Source of the DNA: an uncultured Alphaproteobacteria bacterium | GTDB lineage: Bacteria; Pseudomonadota; Alphaproteobacteria; RUG11792 | Reading direction: 5' to 3' | Assembly: GCA_910588255.1 (NCBI GenBank) | Contig: CAJUOM010000017.1 | Location: 1 to 21,587 of the forward strand | DNA: 21,587 nt | In this document: positions 1 to 8,731 of the stretch, in pieces | Position numbering within the stretch: the first letter of the stretch is position 1 | Layout: each line of letters begins with the position of its first letter | The notes under the pieces: generated by a model | Seen by the model: only the letters and a program-made list of their open reading frames with translations | Databases searched by the model: none | Told to the model about the DNA's origin: nothing | Position numbers and translations under genes: made by a program

Positions 1-190
1 TTATATTGTGTATCCTGGAATCAGGGGGATATAGTGCTGTTTACTAATTTAATATTATTTATTTTGCGAAAGGAACCTGAAAATAGGAATTTCGGAAAAT
101 AATATAATGTTAGTATTTAATGGCATACGGTGCATATATAATATTAGGATTCCATGTGCGCCACTTACCCGATATTAGAAAACACAATGC

Positions 191-1042
191 TTAAACAGGA
201 TATATTGTGATAATTTCAATTATACTAGCACGAACTTGTATTACTATTTTAATCCGATTAGAAGGCTGATTATCTTGATTAATAGCAATAGGATAACGAA
301 GTATTCCCGGAAAACCTCTACCATTATAACCAAACTCTAAACTAAATCGGTCATTATTTACTGGAGTAGCATTAATATTTTGAATGTTTTCTGTTGAGAA
401 AAACAAATTAATCAAAGTATTAGCTAAGGTTTGGAGATTATTAGGTGCAGGAACTGGATCTATATCATAGCCAGAGTTTCTATTTGCTGAAAGGTAATTT
501 ACATTAGTATTAAATACCCGATTTGCAATTGCTGGATTTATATGAATATCCCTCTTGGAATCATTTTATTAACTTTTTCATTTGGATCATTTCTTCGAGG
601 TATAAATGAAATATTAGGATAATAACCTAGATGTCCATGAATCAATAAATGTAAGCTCAAATCCTTTAAATCAACATATATACCCGATTTATTTAAAACA
701 CCGGCAGGAGCCCCAGGGGTTTGAAGATTAACATATGAAGGTCTGCGATTAGCAGGTACATTATATATTCCTCTTGTATCTTGAGCCAATAACATTCGTC
801 CTATTTCTTTGAGAACATTTCGCGAAAGTATCTTGTCTATCTGGTGTTAGAGCATTTCCTGCAATTATATCGGAAATGTATCTGTGAAAACCTGCAGATG
901 TTAGAGCTGTTCCATTTTGATCTTCCCAAGGCCTTGTTGCCGCATTAAATGTAAACAAAATATCGTTTACATTTATTTGAGCAGAATAGCAAAAACTACA
1001 ACAAAGAAATATAAAAAATAATAAACTTTTAAAAATACTCAT
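191..1042 (-). pseudogene. Frameshifted exported protein, possible degenerate zinc-peptidase-like effector
   Basis: Three minus-strand reading frames join into one protein of about 284 residues. It starts at 1042 behind a strong ribosome site (GGAGGATGAA) with a signal peptide (MSIFKSLLFFIFLCCSFCYS, then AQ). The first break lies near 818-820, where removing one base joins ...RQDTFA to NVLKEIGRMLLAQDTRG. The second lies in the CCC at 550-552 (GGG on the coding strand), where adding one G joins MIPRG to DIHINPAIANRVF. The last frame runs to a TAA at 191-193. The middle part contains LHLLIHGHLG, which resembles a HExxH zinc-peptidase helix with Leu in place of Glu; this is a weak resemblance, not an assignment. 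It lies 19 bp downstream of another exported-protein gene and is probably co-transcribed with it. I do not recognise the family. Confidence 0.7.
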
Positions 1043-1061
1043 TTCATCCTCCCCATAAATA

Positions 1062-1403
1062 TTATTCTATTATTAAATTATGATCAACAGAGTATTTATG
1101 CCATAAAAAACTCCGAAGCTTTTCAATTTCATTCCGCTGATCTTGTGTTCCAGTATCATATTCTCCGGAGCCAATAAGATAATCCCAATAGAGAGCAGAA
1201 GCTAGCCTTACATAATCAAAGTTAAAGTCCTTCACTTGTGAATAGATCCATTCCATATCCTCATTGCTAAGAAGGGTATTAGTTTGTACACGTGCATCAA
1301 AAAGATTATGTAGCCGTCCCTGCATAATCGTATAAGAGTCACACATTGCTGAGCTTGCCAAAATCCCTAATAACGTTCCATATTTCAAAGTATTTTTAAT
1401 CAT
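1062..1403 (-). CDS. Small exported protein of unknown function
   Basis: A 113-residue protein with an N-terminal signal peptide: basic MIKNTLKYG, hydrophobic TLLGILASSAM, and likely cleavage near Cys21/Asp22. The mature part is about 90 residues, acidic and aromatic-rich (WIYSQV, YVRLASALYWDYL, FLWHKYSV). It has no motif I recognise. No clear Shine-Dalgarno precedes this ATG; a GAGGATT lies somewhat too far upstream. It is the first gene of a probable two-gene unit with the broken exported protein at 191-1042, and it is divergent from the terminase at 1478. Secretion to the periplasm or beyond is inferred only from the signal peptide. Confidence 0.65.
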   Translation of the reverse strand: MIKNTLKYGTLLGILASSAMCDSYTIMQGRLHNLFDARVQTNTLLSNEDMEWIYSQVKDFNFDYVRLASALYWDYLIGSGEYDTGTQDQRNEIEKLRSFLWHKYSVDHNLIIE

Positions 1404-1477
1404 AACGATACCATAAAGAATCCTCTATATCTATTTTAACACAAAAAACAATTAACAAATTAGAAAGGAAAAAATAT

Positions 1478-2740
1478 ATGAATAATGATGAAATAAAAAA
1501 CTGGCATGAAATAGCCAGGAAAGAACAATTAATACCGAAGGATTGGCGCTGGCTTTGGCTGATACTAGCCGGGAGAGGTTTTGGAAAAACCCGAACTGGT
1601 GCGGAAACTGTTATGGAAATGATTAACAGTGGCAAATATAAGCATATAGCGATCATAGGAAGAACCATAGAAGAAGCTAGAGATGTTATGGTTGAGGGTA
1701 TGTCTGGTATGCTTTCAACAACCATAGCACAAAAGATGTATAATAACGAAGAAAACAAAATAGAAGATCCGGATATACTCAAATTTAAGTTTTATCGATC
1801 AAGGAATGTTATTGTTTGGGAAAATGGAGCCAGAGCATATCTTCTGAGTGGAAATAATTACCAAAAACTTCGGGGATATCAATTTGATTTAGTTTGGCTT
1901 GATGAATTTGCGAAATATAAATTTCCGGAAAAACTTTGGGAACAAGTTTTGTTCACATTGCGAATTGGAGATGATCCGAAATGTATTATAACAACAACTC
2001 CAAAACCGCTTCGAATATTGAAACGATTGACAGAGTTAGACGATGTGCATATAACACAGGGTTCAACTTTTGATAACAAAGAAAATTTGAGTGAACGATT
2101 CTTACAAATCATGCAAGATTATTATAAAAATACGTGGATAGGAAAACAAGAACTTGAAGGGAAATTACTTTTGGAAAAACAAAATACCGTTTGGAAACGT
2201 GAAAATATTGTTTATAAAAATATAGAAAGAGAATCACTTTCAAGTGTAGTCATAGGTGTTGATCCTGCTGTTAGTTCAAATGAGGGATCTGATGAAACAG
2301 GAATAATAGTTGCGGGACTTGGATATGATAACAAAATATATGTTCTCGATGATTTAAGTGGAAAATATAGCCCAACACAATGGGCCAAAATAGTCTGTCG
2401 CGCTTCTCATGATTATCAGGCGGGAAAAATAATAGCAGAAACAAATAACGGAGGAGATTTTGTTGAGGAAGTTTTGCGTTCTGTTGAAGAAAATGTTCCC
2501 TTCAAACAAACAAAAGCTTTGAAAGGAAAAATTTCCAGAGCAGAGCCTGTATCAATGTTATATGAAGCCAACCGCGTTTATCACACGAAAGAGTTTTCTG
2601 AACTCGAAGAACAAATGTGTGATATGTCATATGATGAACCAAACAGCAAATCTCCAGATCGTGTTGATGCTTTAGTATGGGCGGTTAATGAGTTGAAACA
2701 TATCCCAAATGAACCTAGAATTTCTACTTTAGATTTTTAA
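1478..2740 (+). CDS. Phage/GTA-type terminase large subunit (TerL)
   Basis: A DNA-packaging motor of 420 residues, full length for the alphaproteobacterial gene-transfer-agent/HK97-like type. The ATPase half shows Walker A GRGFGKT (32-38), Walker B LVWLDE with D142/E143, and the coupling motif TTTPKP (172-177). The RNase H-like nuclease half shows the first acidic residue in IGVDPAVS (D262), the second in IIAETNNGGDF (E321), and the third in SPDRVDALVWA (D394 and D397). The start has a good ribosome site (AGAAAGGA). Terminase cuts and translocates DNA into proheads with a portal protein and small subunit, yet no portal, capsid or tail gene is adjacent; its neighbours are small exported-protein genes on the other strand. 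The frame and all catalytic residues are intact, suggesting retained function or recent isolation. Confidence 0.93.
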   Translation: MNNDEIKNWHEIARKEQLIPKDWRWLWLILAGRGFGKTRTGAETVMEMINSGKYKHIAIIGRTIEEARDVMVEGMSGMLSTTIAQKMYNNEENKIEDPDILKFKFYRSRNVIVWENGARAYLLSGNNYQKLRGYQFDLVWLDEFAKYKFPEKLWEQVLFTLRIGDDPKCIITTTPKPLRILKRLTELDDVHITQGSTFDNKENLSERFLQIMQDYYKNTWIGKQELEGKLLLEKQNTVWKRENIVYKNIERESLSSVVIGVDPAVSSNEGSDETGIIVAGLGYDNKIYVLDDLSGKYSPTQWAKIVCRASHDYQAGKIIAETNNGGDFVEEVLRSVEENVPFKQTKALKGKISRAEPVSMLYEANRVYHTKEFSELEEQMCDMSYDEPNSKSPDRVDALVWAVNELKHIPNEPRISTLDF

Positions 2741-2868
2741 AATGAACTCTCTATCTTAAATTTACACTTAACTATAAAAAATATAACAAATGCTAGCTTG
2801 AAATTAATTCACTTGCTTAATATAAATCTTAGTTCACGTTGCTACTTTAGGAATCGTATTATGAACAA

Positions 2869-2918
2869 GGCGCGCGGTATACGGTATAATATCAAAAATA
2901 ACCGCATGCCGCGCGCCT
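2869..2918. repeat. GC-rich inverted repeat between convergent genes
   Basis: Arms 2869-2886 and 2901-2918 are 18 bp each with two mismatches, around a 14-base loop. The outer ten bases (AGGCGCGCGG) pair perfectly. It sits between the terminase stop (2740) and the convergent gene ending at 2948. It stands out as a GC-rich island in a very AT-rich spacer. It could act as a bidirectional terminator, although no long U-run flanks it, or be a copy of a dispersed palindromic repeat. Confidence 0.7.
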
Positions 2919-2947
2919 GAGAAGATTTTGCATGTTACGCTTGGAAA

Positions 2948-3403
2948 CTAACCTGTTATTGTATATTTTGCTGTTCCAAGATATCGTATAACCTTGTCAG
3001 CATATCCCCATATGCAATCAATTTCACGTTGAACATTATCAAACGCACGGCTTCTTATTTCCTCTACTCCGGAAATTATGCTGTCTGCAAAAACGGCAGG
3101 ATCAGCTCCTAAAACAGTTTCAGCATCAACTTCCCTGACTTCATTAGAAACAGTTAATAATAAATCCAATATTGTATTTCCTATAACTATCGTTCTCTCT
3201 TCCCTAATAGTTCCCCAAGTTTTTGTAATCAAATTGATTATATTTTGAGATTCCAGCAAAGGATATTCAGGATCCTCTGAATAAGAAGACCCATCTTCAT
3301 TTCGAAATGGAGAAATATCATCAATTATACCTTTAGAATATACTGGATTAATAGCATGGATCAAACTTGCTAACATTATAGCTTTGGTAAAAAGGTTTTT
3401 CAT
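2948..3403 (-). CDS. Exported protein of unknown function
   Basis: A 151-residue protein with a clear signal peptide (MKNLFTKAIMLASLIHAINPVYS, probable cut after YS near residue 23). The mature region is acidic and mostly helical in character, with one Cys in DCIWGYADKVIRYLG near the C terminus. It ends with a TAG stop. No motif ties it to a known family. It stands alone, convergent with the terminase gene and divergent from obgE. Because it is intact next to several broken exported-protein genes, it is a candidate live secreted or envelope protein. Confidence 0.6.
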   Translation of the reverse strand: MKNLFTKAIMLASLIHAINPVYSKGIIDDISPFRNEDGSSYSEDPEYPLLESQNIINLITKTWGTIREERTIVIGNTILDLLLTVSNEVREVDAETVLGADPAVFADSIISGVEEIRSRAFDNVQREIDCIWGYADKVIRYLGTAKYTITG

Positions 3404-3472
3404 AATACCTACACCTGTAATTAACTTTTATGAATACTATACAATATATCTTTTTAAAAATCCAGAAAAATT

Positions 3473-3516
3473 ATTTATATTATTTTATATAAAAATTTAT
3501 ATAAAATAATATAAAT
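3473..3516. repeat. AT-only 44-bp palindrome upstream of obgE
   Basis: Arms 3473-3493 and 3496-3516 are perfect 21-base reverse complements separated by only AA. Every base is A or T. It lies about 125 bp before the obgE start, in the divergent spacer between obgE and the exported-protein gene. The structure could extrude as a cruciform or form a long A-U hairpin in RNA from either side. Its role is unknown. Confidence 0.85.
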
Positions 3517-3640
3517 TTTTAAATAAAATATTAACATTTTCCAATACCTGTTAAGGCGCAGTTTTGAATATAACCTTTGATTGAATATATTTTTGAAACA
3601 AATTATAATCATTCTAGTTGTGAAAAATTTTGAGTAAATA

Positions 3641-4639
3641 GTGAAATTTCTTGACGAAGCGAAGATATATTTAAAAGCAGGAGATGGTGGAGATGGATGT
3701 CTTAGTTTTCGAAGAGAGAAATTCATTGAATTTGGGGGACCTGATGGTGGAGCAGGAGGAAATGGCGGATCTATTTATGCTTTGGCAGTAAAAGATGTGA
3801 ATACATTAATAGATTACAGATATCAGCAGCATTTTAAGGCTAAAAAAGGAGGAAACGGATCTGGACAAAATAAAACGGGTAGAAGTGCTGAAGATATAAT
3901 TTTGAAACTTCCGGTAGGAACACAGATTTTAGATGAAGATAAATTTACTGAAATAGCAGACTTGACAGAAGAAGGTCAAAAAGTTCTGCTTGTTCAAGGA
4001 GGGAAAGGAGGACTTGGAAATTCATATTTTAAAACATCCACAAATCAGGCTCCGAGGAAAGCTCAAAAAGGAGAAATAGGTGAAGAACGTTGGATTTGGT
4101 TAAAACTAAAATTGATTGCTGATATAGGGCTTGTTGGCTTACCAAATGCCGGAAAATCTAGTTTTATTTCTAATGTTACGAATGTTAAAGCAAAAATCGA
4201 GGATTATCCGTTTTCAACATTAACTCCGCAATTAGGAATGATAAAATTTGACGATAAAGAAATCGTGATAGCAGATATTCCAGGATTGATTGAAGGCGCA
4301 CATCTAGGAAAAGGTTTGGGAGATAAATTTTTAGCACACGTTGAGAGGTGTTCAGTAATTCTGCATATAATTGATATTTCTCTTGAAAATCCTTTTAAAA
4401 ATTATATGATGATAAGAAACGAATTGGAAAGATACAATAACACATTATATAGAAAATCCGAAATAGTAGTTTTGAATAAGTCTGATTTGGTAAATGAAAA
4501 CACTATGAGTAAAGTAAAATCTGAATTCGATAAACTAGATAAAAAATTATTCATTATTTCTGCGATAACAAATTGTGGTTGTAAAGATGTTATAAACTAT
4601 GCTTCTACATTTATTAACAAACCATTAGACACATGGTGA
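3641..4639 (+). CDS. obgE: GTPase ObgE/CgtA
   Basis: An essential-type GTPase of 332 residues linked to 50S ribosome assembly and stress signalling. Residues 1-158 form the glycine-rich Obg fold (KAGDGGDGCLSFRREKF, FGGPDGGAGGNGG). The G domain follows: G1 GLPNAGKS (166-173), G2 DYPFSTLTP, G3 DIPG (212-215), G4 NKSD (279-282), G5 SA (307-308). The GTG start is supported because MKFLDEAKIYL is the normal Obg N terminus; no strong Shine-Dalgarno precedes it. The protein stops shortly after the G domain and lacks a long C-terminal extension, as is common in small genomes. It appears monocistronic, closed by the hairpin at 4704-4725. Confidence 0.97.
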   Translation: MKFLDEAKIYLKAGDGGDGCLSFRREKFIEFGGPDGGAGGNGGSIYALAVKDVNTLIDYRYQQHFKAKKGGNGSGQNKTGRSAEDIILKLPVGTQILDEDKFTEIADLTEEGQKVLLVQGGKGGLGNSYFKTSTNQAPRKAQKGEIGEERWIWLKLKLIADIGLVGLPNAGKSSFISNVTNVKAKIEDYPFSTLTPQLGMIKFDDKEIVIADIPGLIEGAHLGKGLGDKFLAHVERCSVILHIIDISLENPFKNYMMIRNELERYNNTLYRKSEIVVLNKSDLVNENTMSKVKSEFDKLDKKLFIISAITNCGCKDVINYASTFINKPLDTW

Positions 4640-4703
4640 TTTAGAAATTTTTGAATTGGAAAACATATTGATATTTGTCTACGTTTTCAATTAAATAAGA
4701 CAC

Positions 4704-4725
4704 AAAAGGGCATTCGAGCCCTTTT
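4704..4725. terminator. Bidirectional intrinsic terminator between obgE and the convergent gene
   Basis: Arms AAAAGGGC (4704-4711) and GCCCTTTT (4718-4725) pair perfectly around a six-base loop. The stem has A- and T-runs at its ends, so it can end transcription from both the obgE side and the minus-strand gene ending at 4738. Confidence 0.85.
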
Positions 4726-4737
4726 AAATAAAGTTAG

Positions 4738-6133
4738 TTAAACAATAAGATTTCCTTTAACAGTTAGTGTGTGATCAGACCCAAGAGAAAATCCGTTTGA
4801 GAAAGTAACAGTTTTTTCTGCGGGAATTTCATTAGATAACTCACCTACTGTGAATGTCCCATGGCCATAAGTTTGAGTTATTGGAAATAGAGAATTATTT
4901 CCTGCAAATTCAACATCTGAAGGTAATGTTAATGAATCATCAGTAGGAATATATTCTGAACTATCTCCCATAAATTTCGCCCTATAATTTCCTGTGACAA
5001 AAATAGCTTTAGACCCAATAAATCCGAAATTATACGTTGTATCTTCCGTAATTTCATGAGTCGAATCGTCTAAATCATCCGTTAACAATTTTAGATTTTC
5101 TTTATTGTATGTTTCAGTGTTGATCGCTAATTCAGAAAACTTCATTTCAGTCATATTACCAGGAACTGTCTTTTCCGTGAGTATAAGTTTTGAACTGTCG
5201 GAAGGTAATTTTATTCCTAGATCTGAATTAGTTGCATAATCTCCATAAGTACCACCATTTTGGGGTACTTTTTTAATTGTATTTTCTTCTATTCCTGGTC
5301 CAGAGCTTTCGCCCACGGTAAGTTTTGTATATTCAATTCTGTCAACATTGCTTAAATCAACGTTGGAAAACTTAGTATTAAATGGCAATCTCATCGCTCC
5401 TAGCACAGTGGGCGCAACTCCTAAAATATTAGCACTCAAGTCAAGAACATCTCTTGAATTAACTTTGTATTCACGAAGTGATGACATATCTATAAGCCCT
5501 TTGTTTAAATCCACAATTTCATGGTTGTAAGAATTTCTGTATAATTGGCCATTTTTTTCGTAAATAACCACCCATTTCCAAAACGTATATAGGGGGATTT
5601 GTGCCCTCGATTGTTGAGAAAGAAGGGCTACTAATCGATCCGCTAGTAGGGGAATAAGCTTTTCCATTATAAACTATGAATGTGTCTCCAGATGTTTCGT
5701 ATTCTATTACTGGACCATTATTTGTTTGTGAAATTATTTGATATACGGAATCACCTACTTTCAGAGCAGTTTCGGTTATTGTAGTACTTACTCCTACATT
5801 TTCCAAGTTTATTGTTGGCATTTGTCCTTCTGAATTCGGAGATAATTTTAAAGTACCGTTTAATGTAATTTGAGGCTTATATGTTTCCGATCCTGCATAA
5901 TATAAAGTACCTCCTTGGATATCTAGTGTTCTGTTCTCATTAATTACTAGCCTTGCCCCTCGTCCTTCTGTTTCGGATCCTATAAAAGTCATAGTTCCAG
6001 TCAACGTACAGTTATTATCTTTAATTTCATACAAACCACCTTCTGTGATATTCTGTGTTCCTTCAATAGTTGTAGCAAATCCATAAGTCACAAAAACAGC
6101 ACTTGTTAAGATTAATTTTGTAAATTTATTCAT
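4738..6133 (-). pseudogene. Frameshifted exported surface-type protein, paralogous leader copy 1
   Basis: Two minus-strand frames (6133 to 5519, and 5667 to 4738) form one protein of about 465 residues. The first frame starts at an ATG behind a near-perfect ribosome site (AAGGAGGTAAAT) and begins with a signal peptide (MNKFTKLILTSAVFVTYGFA). The body is rich in Thr, Gly, Asn and Ser with repeating short strands (TLTGTMTFIG, LDIQGGTLYYAG, ITLNGTLKLS), like exported beta-solenoid or adhesin proteins. The break is near the five-C run on the coding strand (5592-5596): with four C the frame passes from EGTNP into LYTFWKWVVIYEKNG and on to the natural end ...TVKGNLIV. No beta-barrel autotransporter domain is visible at the C terminus. 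It could be a pseudogene, a phase-variable gene, or an assembly error. Confidence 0.75.
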
Positions 6134-6257
6134 ATTTACCTCCTTAAAAAAGATATATTTACGTTATAGGAAAGCGTTTTTAAAACATTTCTTCCCTATT
6201 TTCAATTCTAAAAAAAAGTTAATTTTCCCTTAATTTTACTTACTTTTATTGAGGGGA
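6134..6257 (-). promoter_or_regulatory. Duplicated leader, copy 1
   Basis: The roughly 125 bp upstream of the exported protein at 6133 is about 90% identical by eye to 13038-13162, which precedes the related broken gene at 13037. Similarity begins at the start codon, includes AAGGAGGTAAAT, the segment TATAACGTAAATATATC and a purine block, and stops abruptly at 6257. It probably contains the promoter and untranslated leader, but I cannot assign -35 and -10 boxes with confidence. Confidence 0.8.
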
Positions 6258-6341
6258 TACTCTACCATTGGATATTCTGTGATTAATAACATTTATGGGT
6301 TTAATATAAATGTAGATACATTAAGGAAATATGTTATTACT

Positions 6342-8476
6342 TTAAATTCTCATTACGTTTCTTATAAACTCTTTACTTCTAAGATCAGCAATTATCATAC
6401 TCAATTGAGCTATATCTTTCACTTCTAATTCTATTTGGATTTGTACGAAATTTTCAAACTTCTCGCCAATTTTCAAATTCGTTATATCAGCATATCTTTT
6501 TTCAATTATTTCCGCTATGTTTGCCAAATTACCCGGGGCGTAGACAGTTAATATACTTAACTTAGCGGGATATTTTGCATTATCAGAAATGCTATCCATT
6601 TGCCAATTTAAAGGAATTATTTTTGATTCTATTGTATCTTTCTGATCCAACAAAACATGACATTCTTCTATATGAATTTCAACTCCTCGATTTTTGTATA
6701 CTACCCCAACAATTTTATCTCCAGGAACTGGCGTACAACAATTAATTGGGAGTAGTGGAGCATTTGGGAGTCCAGTTATTGGAAGTGTTTTCTGTTTATC
6801 ATTTTTGTCTTCCTGTGTTAACTCTATTTTAGTATGGTTTAATTTATTGTAAACTTCTAAAATTTCATGCATAGTAATTTCTGCGGAACCAATTGCAAAA
6901 AAGAAAGACGGAGTATTTTCCTTCTTAAAAGTATTTTTTAGTGACGATAAATTTGAATTTGTAAGTTCTATATTATGCCTTTTAAAAAATTCTTCGAAAT
7001 TCGTTTTTCCTATCATTTCAATTCGTTCTTTTTCCAAGGCATTTAATGCTTTTTTCAAAGCACTCTTTGCTTTCATTGTTATAATGAATGATTCCCAAGA
7101 TTCTTGTGGAGTTTCTTTAGGATCAGTAAAAATTTCGATTTGGTCTCCATTTTCTATAACTGTTTTTAAAGGGACTTCTTTATCATTAATTTTTGCACTA
7201 GTTGCATGATTTCCAATATCTGAGTGAATTAAATAAGCAAAATCTAAAGCTGTTGCTCCTTTTGGCATTGAAACGATTTTTCCTTTTGGAGTAATACAGA
7301 AAACTGCATCAGAAGATATTTCAGTTTTTGAGTTTTCTAGAAATTCTGCCATTCCAGTTGTATTTTCTAAAACCTGAACCAATTTATTAAGCCATTTCTG
7401 ATTTAATGTATCTTTTTTCTTTTCTGTATTTCCAGATTTATAATCCCAATGTGCAGCTATGCCATATTCTGCGATAAGATGCATTTCTTTTGTTCGAATT
7501 TGCACTTCAATACGCTTATTTAATGGTCCGATAACACAAGTATGAAGAGATTGGTAACTATTATTTTCGGAGTACTTATATAATCTCGAAATCTTCCCGG
7601 AACTACCAAATAATTCCTGTGAATTATTCCTAGAACTTGACAACATTGAGGGATTGTATTAACTATTATTCTAAAAGCCATAATGTCTGAAAGCTGATCA
7701 AATGAAATGTTTCTTACGTTCATTTTTTCCCAAATAGAATATGGTGTTTTTAATCTTCCGGAAATCGTGCAATTAATATCCAATTCCTTAGTCAATTCAA
7801 GCAATTTAGAATTTATTGAAGTAATAATTTCTTCAGAGGATTCATAAAGGTTTTTTAATCTGTTCTTTATTGAATTATATATATCAGGATACAACTCCAT
7901 AAAAGCAATTTCCTGCATTTCATCTTTTATTGCAGTAATTCCAATTCTTTCTGCTAGAGGTGAATAAATATCTAAAGTTTCTTTTGCTATAAATTGCTTT
8001 CTAGTTATACTTTTTTTGAATTTCAAAGTTCTCATGTTATGTAGTCTATCAGCTAACTTTATAATTAACACTCTGATATCAGATGCAGCAGATATAAGCA
8101 ATTTTTTAAAATTCTCCGTTTGCTTTTCTGCAAGTGATGATAATTCAAACTTCGATAATTTTGTTACTCCATTGACTATATTCGCAATTTGCGTTCCAAA
8201 CTGAGATTCTATTTCCTCAATTGTGGTATTGGTATCTTCAACTGTATCATGAAGTATTCCTGCAATTATAGTCTCCTGATCCATCTTTAAAGAAGTTAAA
8301 ATACATGCAACTTCAATAGGGTGAGAAATATAAGGTTCTCCAGATTCTCTCAACTATGTTCCGTGTTTATCTAGAGCAAACATATAAGCTTTTGTTATTA
8401 ATTCTTCATCGACCTTATTTGTATAAGACTTTATTTCGGAAACGATACTTTGTGGAGATTTTAATTGCAATTCCAA
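6342..8476 (-). pseudogene. spoT: RelA/SpoT bifunctional (p)ppGpp synthetase/hydrolase, interrupted
   Basis: Together the pieces give a full-length Rel/SpoT of about 711 codons. Order: HD hydrolase with YISHP and ILHDTVEDT; synthetase with GRLKTPYSIWEKM, LSDIMAFRI, YQSLHT and EVQIRTKEMH; TGS (VFCITPKGKIVSMPKGATALDFAY); C-terminal ACT domain (TVYAPGNLANIAEII). Lesion 1 is an in-frame TAG at 8354-8356 in HGT-stop-LRESGEP, where the family has Gln (HGTQ). Lesion 2 is a -1 shift near 7580, at the AAAA after ISTP; one more A restores PKNNSYQSLHT. A TTG at 8476 is the likeliest original start, with an in-frame TAA just upstream. Residues are well conserved on both sides of each lesion, so inactivation looks recent. 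The piece from 8353 to 7520 could still give an HD hydrolase fragment if restarted at the TTG at 8353. Rickettsia is known for split spoT genes. Confidence 0.9.
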
Positions 8477-8731
8477 TCCGATAAAGACTTATCCCTATTA
8501 TTAAGTTTAAATCTTTATTGTAAAAAATTCCTTAAAATTTTAGCAATATTCTGAAAAATTTTTTGACTGAATTAAAATTTTTGCTAAGACACTTTTATTA
8601 AAAAAGAATTTAGATTATAATAAATAAACTTGGTTTTTAGCAAATTTTGCTGAAGTTTACTATTGGTATCTAAATTAACTAAGCCACAAGAGTTATTTCT
8701 CTGTGACTTGCTTATATAAATGTACTAGTAT

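Noticed and set aside
1..190. Possible extra coding region at the left edge
   Set aside because: No open frame or motif is visible; it lies after the stop of the broken exported gene and I see nothing supportable.
1396..1782. Minus-strand open frame of 128 codons over the terminase start
   Set aside because: It is antisense to the intact terminase ATPase region and has no family features of its own.
1..3403. Prophage around the terminase
   Set aside because: No portal, capsid, tail, lysis or integrase gene adjoins it. Flanking genes are exported proteins on the opposite strand.
8354..8356. TAG in spoT read as a suppressed or recoded codon
   Set aside because: TAG ends the exported-protein gene at 2948, no suppressor tRNA is seen, and spoT has a second independent lesion.
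8681..8714. Imperfect hairpin after the HTH gene (CACAAGAG/CTCTGTG)
   Set aside because: The stem has a bulge and no clear U-run, so it is too weak to call a terminator.
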